64,000 nt of DNA, from contig CAWKHA010000004.1 in assembly GCA_963849365.1 (NCBI GenBank), positions 682,001-746,000 on the forward strand. Reading direction: 5' to 3'. Shown here in pieces: positions 17,244 to 25,476 of the stretch. The position numbers and the translations under genes are program-made. Source of the stretch: CAVQCJ01 sp963849365. GTDB taxonomy: Bacteria; Actinomycetota; Actinomycetes; Prado026. Position 1 is the stretch's first letter, and every line of letters starts with the position of its first letter. The notes below the pieces were generated by a model, which did no database searches, was not told the origin of the DNA, and saw only the letters and a list, made by a program, of their open reading frames with translations.

Positions 17244-17612
17244 TCAGAGCGGGAGCAGGGCGGACAGGTCCGACCGTTCGCCGCCGGCCCGGACCCGGCC
17301 GTCCGCGGCGGCATCCGCGAACGAGTCCAGCCCGGCCGCCAGCCGGACCCAGGTCACCGGGTCGGTCTCGACCACCGCACCCGGCGTCCCACGGGTGTGC
17401 CTGGTGCCGGCCAGGCACTGAACCGCGGCCCACGGGGGCACGCGCACCTCGACGCTGCGGCCGGGCGCCTTGGCGGCCAGCGCCTTGAGCCCGGCCCGGG
17501 CCGCGTCCCGCAGCTGTTCCCGGGTGGGCTCGCGGCCGGCTCCGAGCTCCGCCGCCGCGGCGCGCACCGCCGCCCGCCCGGCCACCAGCAGCTGTTCGTC
17601 AGTCGGTGCCAC
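17244..17612 (-). CDS. Bacterial SCP-like (sterol carrier family) small protein
   Basis: 122 residues: MAPTDEQLLVAGRAAVRAAA, then VEVRVPPWAAVQCLAGTRHTRGTPGAVVETDPVTWVRLAAG and a terminal SDLSALLPL. The VPP-x-AVQC...HTRGTPP-x-VVE-DP-x-TW pattern is that of the actinobacterial bacterial-SCP domain proteins often found near purF/purL. The ligand and role are unknown; a lipid- or acyl-binding role is inferred from the fold. It starts 10 nt after the acyl-CoA ligase stop, so it is the last gene of the long purC-led run. Confidence 0.8.
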   Translation of the reverse strand: MAPTDEQLLVAGRAAVRAAAAELGAGREPTREQLRDAARAGLKALAAKAPGRSVEVRVPPWAAVQCLAGTRHTRGTPGAVVETDPVTWVRLAAGLDSFADAAADGRVRAGGERSDLSALLPL

Positions 17613-17622
17613 GTGTCGCGAG

Positions 17623-19485
17623 TCAGTCCGTCGCAGGCTCGGCGTACAGCGCGTCGATCCGGTCCGAGTACGCCGCCAGCACGCCCCGCCGCTTCAGCTT
17701 CATCGTCGCAGTGAGCTGCTCGGAGTCCGGGGTCCACTCCTCGCCGAGCACCAGCCAGCGGCGGATCGACTCGACCTGGCTGACGTGCACGTTCGCCTCG
17801 GTCACCACGCGCTCGACCTCGGCGAGCACCGCGGGCTCGCCGGCCAGCTCGCCGAGCGTTCGGCCGGTGATGCCCCGCGCCGCCGCCCAGGCCGGGGTCA
17901 CCTCCGGGTCCAGCACCAGCAGCGCGACGAGGTACGGACGGCCGTCGCCGACCACGGCGGCCTGTCCGATCAGCGGTGACGCCTTCAGCCGCGCCTCCAG
18001 GTTCGCCGGGCTGATGTTCTTGCCGCCCGCGGTGATGATCAGCTCCTTCTTCCGGTCGACGATGCGCAGGTTGCCCTCCGCGTCCCACTCCCCGATGTCG
18101 CCGGTGTGCAGCCACCCGTCCGGGTCGAACGTCTCGGCCGTGCGGACCGGGTCGTCCAGGTAGCCGCGCGAGACGATGCCCCCCCGGCAGAGCACCTCGC
18201 CGTCGTCGCCCAGCCGCACGTGCGCGCCCGGGTACGGCTTGCCGACGTTGCCGGGGGTGGCGAAGTACGGCGTCCACGTCATGCCGCCGGTGTTCTCGGA
18301 CATGCCGTAGATCTCCGAGAACGGCAGCCCGACCGCGCGGAAGAACTCGAACACCTCGGGGGCGAGCGGTGCCGCCCCAGAGAAGGCGTAGCGCAGCTCG
18401 TCCAGCCCGGTCCGCTGCCGGAGCGGGGCGAAGGCCTGCGCGTCGACCGCCGCCCACATCTGCTCGAGCTCGGCCGCGATCGGGCCGCCGCCGGACTCGT
18501 GCCGGGCCTGTGCCACCTTGCTGCCCAGGCCCAGCGCCTGCGCGAACCCGGCCTCCGCCTCGGGGCCGGCCGCCGCGACGGCGGCGAGGATCCCGGCCCG
18601 CAGCTTCTCCCACACCCGTGGCGGGCCGAACAGGTTCTGCGGGTGCACCCCGGCGAGGAACCCGGCGAGCTGGCTCAGCTCGGGGCAGCAGCTGACCACC
18701 GCACGGGTGTAGAGCCAGCCGTAGTGGGTGACCATCCGCTCGGCGACGTGCGCCATCGGCAGGTACGAGACGGATCGCATCCCGGGCTGGATGGTCCCGA
18801 TCAGGTCGGTGTAGCCGGCCACCTGCCAGACGACGTTCGAATGGTCGAGCATCACGCCCTTGGGCGGGCCGGTGGTGCCGGAGGTGTAGATCACGGTGAC
18901 GAGGTCGTCGGGGCGGGCGGCGCCGGCCGCGGCGTCCAGGTCCACGGCGCCGAGGTCGCCGGCGGCGGTGCCGGACGCCAGCAGGTCCGCGTAGCGCCGG
19001 ACGCCCTCCGGCAGCGGGCCACCCGGCTCGGCCGCCGCCTCGTCCACCGTCACGACGGCACGCAGGCCGGGCAGCCGGTCACGCCCGGCGAGCACGCGCT
19101 CCAGGAAGCCCGGCCCTTCCACGACCGCGACACGTGCGGCGCAGTGCCCGGCGAGGTACTCGACCTGCTCGGCCGCGCTGGAGTTGTAGATGCTGACCGG
19201 GACGGCGCGCAGCAGCAGCGCGGCCAGGTCGGCGACGTGGAACTCCGGGCGGTTGCGGACGAACAGCAGCACCCGGTCGCCCGGACCCACGCCCAGCTGC
19301 GCGAACGCGGCAGCGAGCACGGTGGCGTCGCGGGCGACCTGTGCCCAGGTCCGCTCGTCCCAGCTGCCGTCGGCCCGGCGGGCCCGCAGGGCGACGGCGT
19401 CGGGCAGCTCGCGTACGGCGTCGCGGAACCAGCCCGTCACGGTCTGCCCGTCGACCCACGCCGCGATCTCTTCCGTCGTTCTCAT
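17623..19485 (-). CDS. Long-chain fatty-acid-CoA ligase (AMP-binding, FadD15-like)
   Basis: 620 residues from the ATG MRTTEEIAAW; a GTG three codons upstream is an alternative. The AMP-binding motif is VTVIYTSGTTGPPKGVMLDHSN (about 192-213). FSGAAPLAPEVFEFFRAVGLPFSEIYGMSENTGGMT gives the A4/A5 regions, and LHTGDIGEWDAEGNLRIVDRKKELIITAGGKNISPANLE the hinge and C-terminal Lys region. It activates long-chain fatty acids to acyl-AMP and acyl-CoA at the membrane surface. It follows purL by 39 nt and precedes an SCP-like gene, an unexpected lipid pair at the end of a purine operon. Confidence 0.92.
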   Translation of the reverse strand: MRTTEEIAAWVDGQTVTGWFRDAVRELPDAVALRARRADGSWDERTWAQVARDATVLAAAFAQLGVGPGDRVLLFVRNRPEFHVADLAALLLRAVPVSIYNSSAAEQVEYLAGHCAARVAVVEGPGFLERVLAGRDRLPGLRAVVTVDEAAAEPGGPLPEGVRRYADLLASGTAAGDLGAVDLDAAAGAARPDDLVTVIYTSGTTGPPKGVMLDHSNVVWQVAGYTDLIGTIQPGMRSVSYLPMAHVAERMVTHYGWLYTRAVVSCCPELSQLAGFLAGVHPQNLFGPPRVWEKLRAGILAAVAAAGPEAEAGFAQALGLGSKVAQARHESGGGPIAAELEQMWAAVDAQAFAPLRQRTGLDELRYAFSGAAPLAPEVFEFFRAVGLPFSEIYGMSENTGGMTWTPYFATPGNVGKPYPGAHVRLGDDGEVLCRGGIVSRGYLDDPVRTAETFDPDGWLHTGDIGEWDAEGNLRIVDRKKELIITAGGKNISPANLEARLKASPLIGQAAVVGDGRPYLVALLVLDPEVTPAWAAARGITGRTLGELAGEPAVLAEVERVVTEANVHVSQVESIRRWLVLGEEWTPDSEQLTATMKLKRRGVLAAYSDRIDALYAEPATD

Positions 19486-19524
19486 GAGGCGCACCGTAGC
19501 CCTGCGCGGGCGTCCGCGGGCAGG

Positions 19525-21786
19525 TCAGCCGAACAGGGCCGGCAGCGTCGACCCGGAGACCGTGCGCAGCTCGTCCAGCGGCACCTCGAAGAGACCCTCG
19601 ACCACGAGCGCGGGACCGCCGGTGACGCCGATCGGCTCGGCGGGCACACCAGCGTTGGCGCACGCAGCGGTAACCGCCTCGACGGCCAGGCGCGGGACCG
19701 CCACCACGGCCCGGCCGGCGGACTCCGAGAACAGCGCGACGAACGGGTCGGCGCCGGACGGCAGCGACACGCGCGCACCGATGCCCTGCCGGAGCGTCAT
19801 CTCGACCAGCGTCTGGGCCAGCCCGCCCGCGGACAGGTCGTGCGCGGCGCTGAGCAACTCCAGTTCCGACCCGGCCACGAGGACGCCGGCCAGGGCATGC
19901 TCGGCGACCAGGTCGGCGTGCGGCGGACGGCCGCCGAGGTGGGCGTGCTCCTCGTGCGCCCAGGCCGACCCGCCCAGCTCGTCGCCGGTCGTGCCCAGCA
20001 GCAGCACGACGTCGCCACCGACCTCGAACCCGGTCGGGGTCCGGCGGGCCACGTCCCCGATCACGCCGAGCACGCCGACCACCGGAGTGGGCAGGATCGC
20101 GACGTCGCCGGTCTGGTTGTAGAAGCTGACGTTCCCCCCGGTCACCGGGACGCCGAGCTCCAGGCAGCCGTCCGCCAGCCCGCGCACGGTCTCGGCGAAC
20201 TGCCACATCACCGCCGGGTCCTCCGGGGACCCGAAGTTCAGGCAGTTGGTCACCGCGACCGGGCGGGCGCCGGACGCGGCCACGTTCCGGTACGCCTCCG
20301 CCAGTGCGAGCCGGGCGCCCTCGTACGGGTCGAGCTTGCAGTAGCGCCCGTTGCCGTCCGTCGCCAGCGCCACGCCGAGCCCGGTGCGCTCGTCGATGCG
20401 CACCATGCCGGAGTCGTCCGGCTGCGCGAGCACCGTGTTGCCGAGCACGTAGCGGTCGTACTGGCTGGTGACCCAGTCCTTGGCGGCCAGCCCGGGCGAG
20501 GCGGCCATCCGCAGCAGCGTGGCCCGCAGCTGCTCGCCGCCGGCCGGACGCGGCAGGCGGCCGGAGGTCGGTGCGTCGGCCTGCAGGGTGTCCTGCCAGC
20601 CGGGCCGCGCGTACGGGCGCTCGTACACCGGACCTTCGTGCGCGACCGTCCGCGGCGGCACCTCGACGACGACATCGCCGTGCCACTCCACGACGAGCCG
20701 GTCCCCGTCGGTGACCTCGCCGATGACGGTGGCAGCGACGTCCCACTTGTCGCAGATCTGCAGGAAGCGCTCGATGTGCCGCGGCTCCACCACGGCGCAC
20801 ATGCGCTCCTGCGACTCGCTCATCAGGATCTCCTCGGGCGCCAGCGAGGCGTCCCGCAGCGGCACGCGGTCCAGGACGACGTGCATCCCGCCGGTGCCGG
20901 CGCTGGCCAGCTCGGAGGTGGCGCAGGACAGGCCCGCGCCGCCGAGGTCCTGGATGCCCACGACGAGGTCCTCGGCGAAGATCTCCAGGCAGCACTCGAT
21001 CAGCAGCTTCTCGGTGAACGGGTCGCCGACCTGCACGCTCGGGCGCTTGCTCGGGCCGGTGGAGTCGAACGTCTCCGACGCCAGCACCGAGACGCCGCCG
21101 ATGCCGTCGCCCCCGGTCTTGGCGCCGAACAGCACGACCAGGTTCCCCGGCCCGGACGCCTTGGCCAGCTTGATGTCCTGGTGCCGCATCACGCCGACGC
21201 ACAGGGCGTTCACCAGCGGGTTCCCCAGGTAGGTCGGGTCGAACTCGAGCTCGCCGCCGATGTTGGGCAGGCCGAGGCAGTTGCCGTAGCCGCCGATGCC
21301 GGCGACGACGCCGGGCAGGACGCGGCGGGTGTCGGGTGCGTCGGCGGGACCGAAGCGCAGCGGGTCCATGACGGCGACCGGGCGGGCGCCCATCGTCAGG
21401 ATGTCCCGCACGATGCCGCCGATGCCGGTGGCGGCGCCCTGGTACGGCTCGACGTACGACGGGTGGTTGTGGCTCTCGACCTTGAAAGTGACCGCATAGC
21501 CGTCGCCGACGTCGACGACTCCCGCGTTCTCGCCGATGCCGACGAGCAGGATGTCGGACGCCTCAGTGGGGACCTTCTCGCTGAACTGGCGCAGGTGCAC
21601 CTTCGAGCTCTTGTACGAGCAGTGCTCGCTCCACATCACCGAGTACATGGCGAGCTCGGAGGAGGTCGGGCGGCGGCCGAGGATGGCGCGGATGCGCGCG
21701 TACTCGTCCCCGGACAGGCCCAGCTCGCCGTACGGCTGCACGACCTCCGGCGTCGCCCCCGCGTTCTTGACCGCGTCCGCGCTCAC
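19525..21786 (-). CDS. purL: Phosphoribosylformylglycinamidine synthase, large subunit
   Basis: 753 residues (small-type PurL). It converts FGAR to FGAM with ammonia delivered by PurQ, scaffolded by PurS. Seen: YGELGLSGDEYARIRAILGRRPTSSELAMYSVMWSEHCSYKSSK, FKVESHNHPSYVEPYQGAATGIGGIVRDI, and GPGNLVVLFGAKTGGDGIGG. The start was chosen at a GTG with GGGGGA upstream; a GTG six codons earlier (21804) is the alternative. It lies 37 nt downstream of purQ. Confidence 0.95.
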   Translation of the reverse strand: MSADAVKNAGATPEVVQPYGELGLSGDEYARIRAILGRRPTSSELAMYSVMWSEHCSYKSSKVHLRQFSEKVPTEASDILLVGIGENAGVVDVGDGYAVTFKVESHNHPSYVEPYQGAATGIGGIVRDILTMGARPVAVMDPLRFGPADAPDTRRVLPGVVAGIGGYGNCLGLPNIGGELEFDPTYLGNPLVNALCVGVMRHQDIKLAKASGPGNLVVLFGAKTGGDGIGGVSVLASETFDSTGPSKRPSVQVGDPFTEKLLIECCLEIFAEDLVVGIQDLGGAGLSCATSELASAGTGGMHVVLDRVPLRDASLAPEEILMSESQERMCAVVEPRHIERFLQICDKWDVAATVIGEVTDGDRLVVEWHGDVVVEVPPRTVAHEGPVYERPYARPGWQDTLQADAPTSGRLPRPAGGEQLRATLLRMAASPGLAAKDWVTSQYDRYVLGNTVLAQPDDSGMVRIDERTGLGVALATDGNGRYCKLDPYEGARLALAEAYRNVAASGARPVAVTNCLNFGSPEDPAVMWQFAETVRGLADGCLELGVPVTGGNVSFYNQTGDVAILPTPVVGVLGVIGDVARRTPTGFEVGGDVVLLLGTTGDELGGSAWAHEEHAHLGGRPPHADLVAEHALAGVLVAGSELELLSAAHDLSAGGLAQTLVEMTLRQGIGARVSLPSGADPFVALFSESAGRAVVAVPRLAVEAVTAACANAGVPAEPIGVTGGPALVVEGLFEVPLDELRTVSGSTLPALFG

Positions 21787-21823
21787 GCCCGGGTCCCCCC
21801 GCACTCTGCCGCGGGCCGGGGGG

Positions 21824-22504
21824 TCATGAGGCTCCGACCAGGGACTTGAGGACGGAGGTGAAGAACGGCAGGCCGTCCGTCGACGGGCCGGTGAGCGACT
21901 CGATCGCGTGCTCGGGGTGCGGCATCAGGCCGACGACGTTGCCGGCGGCGTTGCTGATCCCGGCGATGTCGCGGCGGGAGCCGTTCGGGTTGACCTCGAG
22001 GTAGCGGGCGACGACGCGGCCGTGCGCCTCGAGCTCGTCGAGGGTGCGCTCGTCCGCGACGTAGCCGCCCTCACCGTTCTTCAGCGGCACCACGATCTCC
22101 GCACCCGGGGCGTACTCGCCCGTCCAGGCCGTCGCCGTCGACTCGATCCGCAGCCGCTGGTCCCGGCAGACGAAGTGCAGGGTGTCGTTGCGGGTCAGCG
22201 CGCCGGGCAGCAGGTGCGACTCGCACAGGATCTGGAACCCGTTGCAGATCCCGAGCACCGGCAGCCCGGACCGGGCCCCGTCCGCCACGGCTGCCATCAC
22301 CGGCGCGAAGCGCGAGATCGCCCCGCAGCGCAGGTAGTCGCCGTACGAGAACCCGCCCGGCAGCACCACCGCGTCGACGCCGTGCAGGCTGCGGTCCTTG
22401 TGCCACAGGGCCACGGCCTCGCCGCCGGCGACCTCGACCGCCCGCCGCGCGTCGCCGTCGTCGAGCGACCCGGGGAACGTGACCACGCCGACCCGGGCGC
22501 CCAT
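21824..22504 (-). CDS. purQ: Phosphoribosylformylglycinamidine synthase, glutaminase subunit
   Basis: 226 residues. Class I glutamine amidotransferase: LPGGFSYGDYLRCGAISRF (oxyanion region), GICNGFQILCE with the nucleophile Cys (about residue 87), and the His-Glu pair in LMPHPEHAIESL. It supplies ammonia to PurL. Its ATG overlaps the purS stop by one nucleotide (TGATG), showing coupling. Confidence 0.96.
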   Translation of the reverse strand: MGARVGVVTFPGSLDDGDARRAVEVAGGEAVALWHKDRSLHGVDAVVLPGGFSYGDYLRCGAISRFAPVMAAVADGARSGLPVLGICNGFQILCESHLLPGALTRNDTLHFVCRDQRLRIESTATAWTGEYAPGAEIVVPLKNGEGGYVADERTLDELEAHGRVVARYLEVNPNGSRRDIAGISNAAGNVVGLMPHPEHAIESLTGPSTDGLPFFTSVLKSLVGAS

Positions 22505-22749
22505 CAGCCCTCCACCCGCACGTCGAAGTCCTCGATCACCTGGTTGGCCAGCAAGGTCGCGGCCATCTCCTCGGCGCGGGCCCGCAGCGCGTCGTCCACC
22601 GGGCCGTCGACGTCGATCTCGAACCGCTTCCCCTGCCGCACCCCGGTCACCGAGTCGAAGCCCAGGCGGCGCAGCGCCCCCTGCACGGCCTGGCCCTGCG
22701 GGTCGAGGATCTCCGGCTTGAGCATGACGTCGACGACGACCCGGGCCAC
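22504..22749 (-). CDS. purS: Phosphoribosylformylglycinamidine synthase subunit PurS
   Basis: 81 residues from a GTG preceded by GGGGAG: MARVVVDVMLKPEILDPQGQAVQGALRRLGF, then FEIDVDG and LANQVIEDFDVRVEG. This is the complete small subunit that bridges PurL and PurQ in bacteria with small PurL. An in-frame upstream extension lacks homology and was left out. It ends in a one-base overlap with purQ. Confidence 0.95.
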   Translation of the reverse strand: MARVVVDVMLKPEILDPQGQAVQGALRRLGFDSVTGVRQGKRFEIDVDGPVDDALRARAEEMAATLLANQVIEDFDVRVEG

Positions 22750-22789
22750 GAGGCACTCCCCTGAGTGGTGTTCGGCGGTACGCCTCAGC

Positions 22790-23071
22790 CTACCCGGCGG
22801 GCTCAGCACGCATGAGCGCCTCGACGGCCTCCGGCTCGACATCGTCGACCTCGACCAGCTTGGTCCGTCCAGAACCGCCCGACACCAGCCGGACGGCCGA
22901 CCGCCGCACCCCCAGCGCTCGCGCGAGCGCGTCGACCACGGCCTGGTTCGCCCGCCCCTCGGCAGCGGGTGCGGTGACCGCGACGAGCAGTGCCGGCGCG
23001 TCGGCCGGGCCCCAGCGGCCGCCCACCCGCGTACGCCGGGCGGCCGGGCGCACCCGGACGGCGAACCTCAC
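22790..23071 (-). CDS. DUF167 (YggU-like) family protein
   Basis: 93 residues: MRFAVRVRPAARRTRVGGRW, then ALLVAVTAPAAEGRANQAVVDALARALGVRRSAVRLVSGGSGRTKLVEV. The A-x-x-G-x-AN-x-A-V-x-xLA and G-x-x-SR-x-K patterns match the family. Function is unknown, with no catalytic site recognised. The GTG start overlaps the galE stop as GTGA, so it is coupled to galE; 40 nt separate it from purS. Confidence 0.85.
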   Translation of the reverse strand: MRFAVRVRPAARRTRVGGRWGPADAPALLVAVTAPAAEGRANQAVVDALARALGVRRSAVRLVSGGSGRTKLVEVDDVEPEAVEALMRAEPAG

Positions 23072-24033
23072 CGGCCGGACGCCTGCCAGGCTTCCCAGGC
23101 GGAGCGGACGCAGTCGTCCAGCGACCGCCGGCCCGCCCAGTCCAGGTCGCGCGCGGCGAGCTCGCCGGACGCGACGATCCGGGCCGGGTCGCCCGGCCGG
23201 CGCGGCGCGACCTCGGGGACGAAGTCGACACCGGTGACCCGGGCCATCGCCGCCATGATCTCCAGCACGCTGACCCCGGAGCCGCCGCCCAGGTTGTACA
23301 CCGGCTCGAGCGGCCGCCCGGCCTGCAGGGCCCGCGCCGCCTGGACGTGCGCGTCCGCCACGTCCGACACGTGGACGTAGTCGCGCACGCACGAGCCGTC
23401 CGGCGTCGGGTAGTCGGTGCCGCGGACCACCGGCGTGCGTCCCTCGGTCAGCGCCTTGAGCACGAGCGGGAAGAGGTTGTGCGGGCTGGTGTCGAACAGG
23501 TCCGGCGCTCCGGACCCGACCACGTTGAAGTACCGCAGCGACGTGTGCCGCAGCCCGGTGACCCTGGCCACGTCCTTCACCAGCCACTCGCTGACGAGCT
23601 TGGACTCCCCGTACGGAGACTCCGGCCGGCACGGGGTCACCTCGGTGACCAGGTCGACGTCCGGGGTGCCGTACACGGCCGCCGACGACGAGAAGACCAG
23701 CTGCTCGATCCCCAGCTCGGCCGTGGCGGCGAGCAGTACCTGCATGCCGGTGACGTTCTGCTCGTACGTGTGCAGCGGCCGGTCCACGGACACCCCGGCG
23801 TACTTGAAGCCGGCCAGGTGCACCACGCCCGTGCAGCCGTGCTCGGCCAGCGCCGCCCGGACGGTGGCCGGGTCCGTCACCGAGCCGTCGACGAACGTGG
23901 TGCCGGCGCGGACGAAGGAACGGTGCCCGCTGGACAGGTCGTCCAGGACGACCACGGGCAGACCCTTGTCCTCCAGGGCCCTGGCGACGTGCGCGCCGAT
24001 GTAGCCGGCGCCGCCGGTGACGAGCCAGGTCAC
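23068..24033 (-). CDS. galE: UDP-glucose 4-epimerase
   Basis: 321 residues from a GTG with GGGAGG upstream: MTWLVTGGAGYIGAHVARAL (NAD-binding GxxGxxG). The substrate and catalytic residues are SSSAAVYGTP (Ser) and YGESK (Tyr-x-x-x-Lys, about residue 140). It also shows LRYFNVVGSGAPDLF and RDYVHVSDVADAHVQA, typical of GalE. It interconverts UDP-glucose and UDP-galactose for wall polysaccharides. The start overlaps the purC stop (GTGA), placing a sugar-nucleotide gene inside the purine run; some GalE homologues act on other UDP-sugars. Confidence 0.92.
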   Translation of the reverse strand: MTWLVTGGAGYIGAHVARALEDKGLPVVVLDDLSSGHRSFVRAGTTFVDGSVTDPATVRAALAEHGCTGVVHLAGFKYAGVSVDRPLHTYEQNVTGMQVLLAATAELGIEQLVFSSSAAVYGTPDVDLVTEVTPCRPESPYGESKLVSEWLVKDVARVTGLRHTSLRYFNVVGSGAPDLFDTSPHNLFPLVLKALTEGRTPVVRGTDYPTPDGSCVRDYVHVSDVADAHVQAARALQAGRPLEPVYNLGGGSGVSVLEIMAAMARVTGVDFVPEVAPRRPGDPARIVASGELAARDLDWAGRRSLDDCVRSAWEAWQASGR

Positions 24034-24911
24034 GTGAAGGTCCTCCCGGTCAGCTGTTCGTACGCCTGCACGTAGCGGGCCCTGGTCCGCTCGACCACGT
24101 CGTCGGGCAGCGGCGGTGGCGGCTCGCCCGAGCCCCGGTCCCAGCCCGAGGCCGGCGAGGTGAGCCAGTCGCGCACGAACTGCTTGTCGTACGACGGCTG
24201 CGGGTGGCCGGGCTCCCACCGGTCGGCCGGCCAGAAGCGCGAGGAGTCAGGGGTGAGCACCTCGTCGGCCAGGACGGTGGTGCCGTCCGCACGGTCGCCG
24301 AACTCCAGCTTGGTGTCGGCGACGATCACGCCGCGGGCGCGGGCGATCTGCTCGGCCCTGGCGTAGACCGTCAGCGTCAGCCGGCGCAGCTCGTCGGCGG
24401 CCGCCCGACCCACCGTGGCGGCCACCCGGTCGAAGTCGACGTTCTCGTCGTGCTCGCCCAGCGCCGCCTTCGTCGCCGGGGTGAACACCGGCGCCGACAG
24501 CCGCGACCCGTCGACCAACCCGGGCGGCAGCGCGACCCCGCACACCTCGCCGGTGCGCGTGTAGTCGGTGAGCCCGGACCCGGCGAGGTAGCCGCGGGCC
24601 ACGCACTCCACCGGGTACATCCGCAGCCGCTCGCACACCATCGCGCGCCCGGCGACCGCCGCTGGGACATCGAGGGAGACCACGTGGTTGGGCACCACGT
24701 CGGCCAGCTGCTCGAACCACCACACGGACAGCTGGGTCAGGATGCGGCCCTTGTCCGGGATGGTCGTCGGGAGCACGTAGTCGAAGGCGGAGATCCGGTC
24801 GGACGCGACGAAGAGGAGCCGGCCGTCGGGGCCGGCGTACAGGTCGCGGACCTTCCCGCTGTAGACGTGGTCGAAGCCGTCCAAGGTGGCCGTGCCGCCC
24901 CCTGCGGGCAT
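24030..24911 (-). CDS. purC: SAICAR synthase (phosphoribosylaminoimidazole-succinocarboxamide synthase)
   Basis: 293 residues from ATG (MPAGGGTATLDGFDHVYSGKVRDLY) with GGAG 9 nt upstream; a GTG at 24932 would add seven residues. Diagnostic stretches are DRISAFDYVLPTTIPDKGRILTQLSVWWFE, ARGYLAGSGLTDY, and DTKLEFGDRADGTTVLADEVLTPDSSRFWP. It joins CAIR and aspartate with ATP. It is the first gene of the minus-strand run through galE, DUF167, purS, purQ, purL, ligase and SCP-like gene. Confidence 0.96.
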   Translation of the reverse strand: MPAGGGTATLDGFDHVYSGKVRDLYAGPDGRLLFVASDRISAFDYVLPTTIPDKGRILTQLSVWWFEQLADVVPNHVVSLDVPAAVAGRAMVCERLRMYPVECVARGYLAGSGLTDYTRTGEVCGVALPPGLVDGSRLSAPVFTPATKAALGEHDENVDFDRVAATVGRAAADELRRLTLTVYARAEQIARARGVIVADTKLEFGDRADGTTVLADEVLTPDSSRFWPADRWEPGHPQPSYDKQFVRDWLTSPASGWDRGSGEPPPPLPDDVVERTRARYVQAYEQLTGRTFT

Positions 24912-24996
24912 GCCATGCTGCTCCGGGACCACGCCGACCACCCTACCGAGCGACGAGAGGGGCGCCGCGTCAGATGAGCGAGCGGCGGGCGCTGAC

Positions 24997-25476
24997 ATGA
25001 ACGGCACGACCCTGCTGCTGGCGGCCGGGCTCTACCTGCTGTTCGCGGCACCGTGGTGCCTGGTGTTCGTCAAGGCCGGGAAGCGCTGGTGGGTCGCGCT
25101 GCTGCCGGTGGTCAACCTGCTCGTGGTCATGCGGATCGCCCAGCGGCCGGTGTGGTGGGTGCTGCTGCTGTTCGTGCCATTGCTCGGAATCGCCGTGTGG
25201 ACGGTGGTCTGCCTGGATGTCGCCGAGCGGTTCGGGCACGGCGTGCCGGTCACGATCGGGCTGGTGTTCCTGCCGTTCGTCTTCGCGACGTGGCTGGGGC
25301 TCGGTCCCGATCCGTACGTCCGCCCTCCGGTCGCCGTTCCGGAGCAGACCGAGCCGAGCCAGGCCGGGGCAGCCGAGGTCGAGGCGGCGGAACCGCAGCC
25401 GGCACCCGAGCCGGAGAACGAGCCCGCACCCGAGCCGGAGAACGGGCCGGATCAGAGGATCGGCGCGGGCGAGTAG
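24997..25476 (+). CDS. Small integral membrane protein, DUF5684-like, with Pro/Glu tail
   Basis: 159 residues. Three hydrophobic helices (LLLAAGLYLLFAAPWCLVFVKAG, WWVLLLFVPLLGIAVWTVVCLDV, VTIGLVFLPFVFATWLGLG) include the pattern KRWWVALLPVVNLLVVMRIAQRP. The C-terminal tail carries a repeated PAPEPENEPAPEPENG. The family is known as small membrane proteins beside signal-peptidase-like genes; function is unknown. Its last 25 nt overlap the convergent purB 3' end. Confidence 0.75.
   Translation: MNGTTLLLAAGLYLLFAAPWCLVFVKAGKRWWVALLPVVNLLVVMRIAQRPVWWVLLLFVPLLGIAVWTVVCLDVAERFGHGVPVTIGLVFLPFVFATWLGLGPDPYVRPPVAVPEQTEPSQAGAAEVEAAEPQPAPEPENEPAPEPENGPDQRIGAGE

Noticed and set aside
18106..21849. Plus-strand open frame of more than 1200 codons opposite the acyl-CoA ligase and purL
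   Set aside because: Composition (Arg, His, Gln, Val, Gly) and lack of motifs mark it as antisense to two well supported genes; similar shadows occur at 12619-15924 and 27080-30730.
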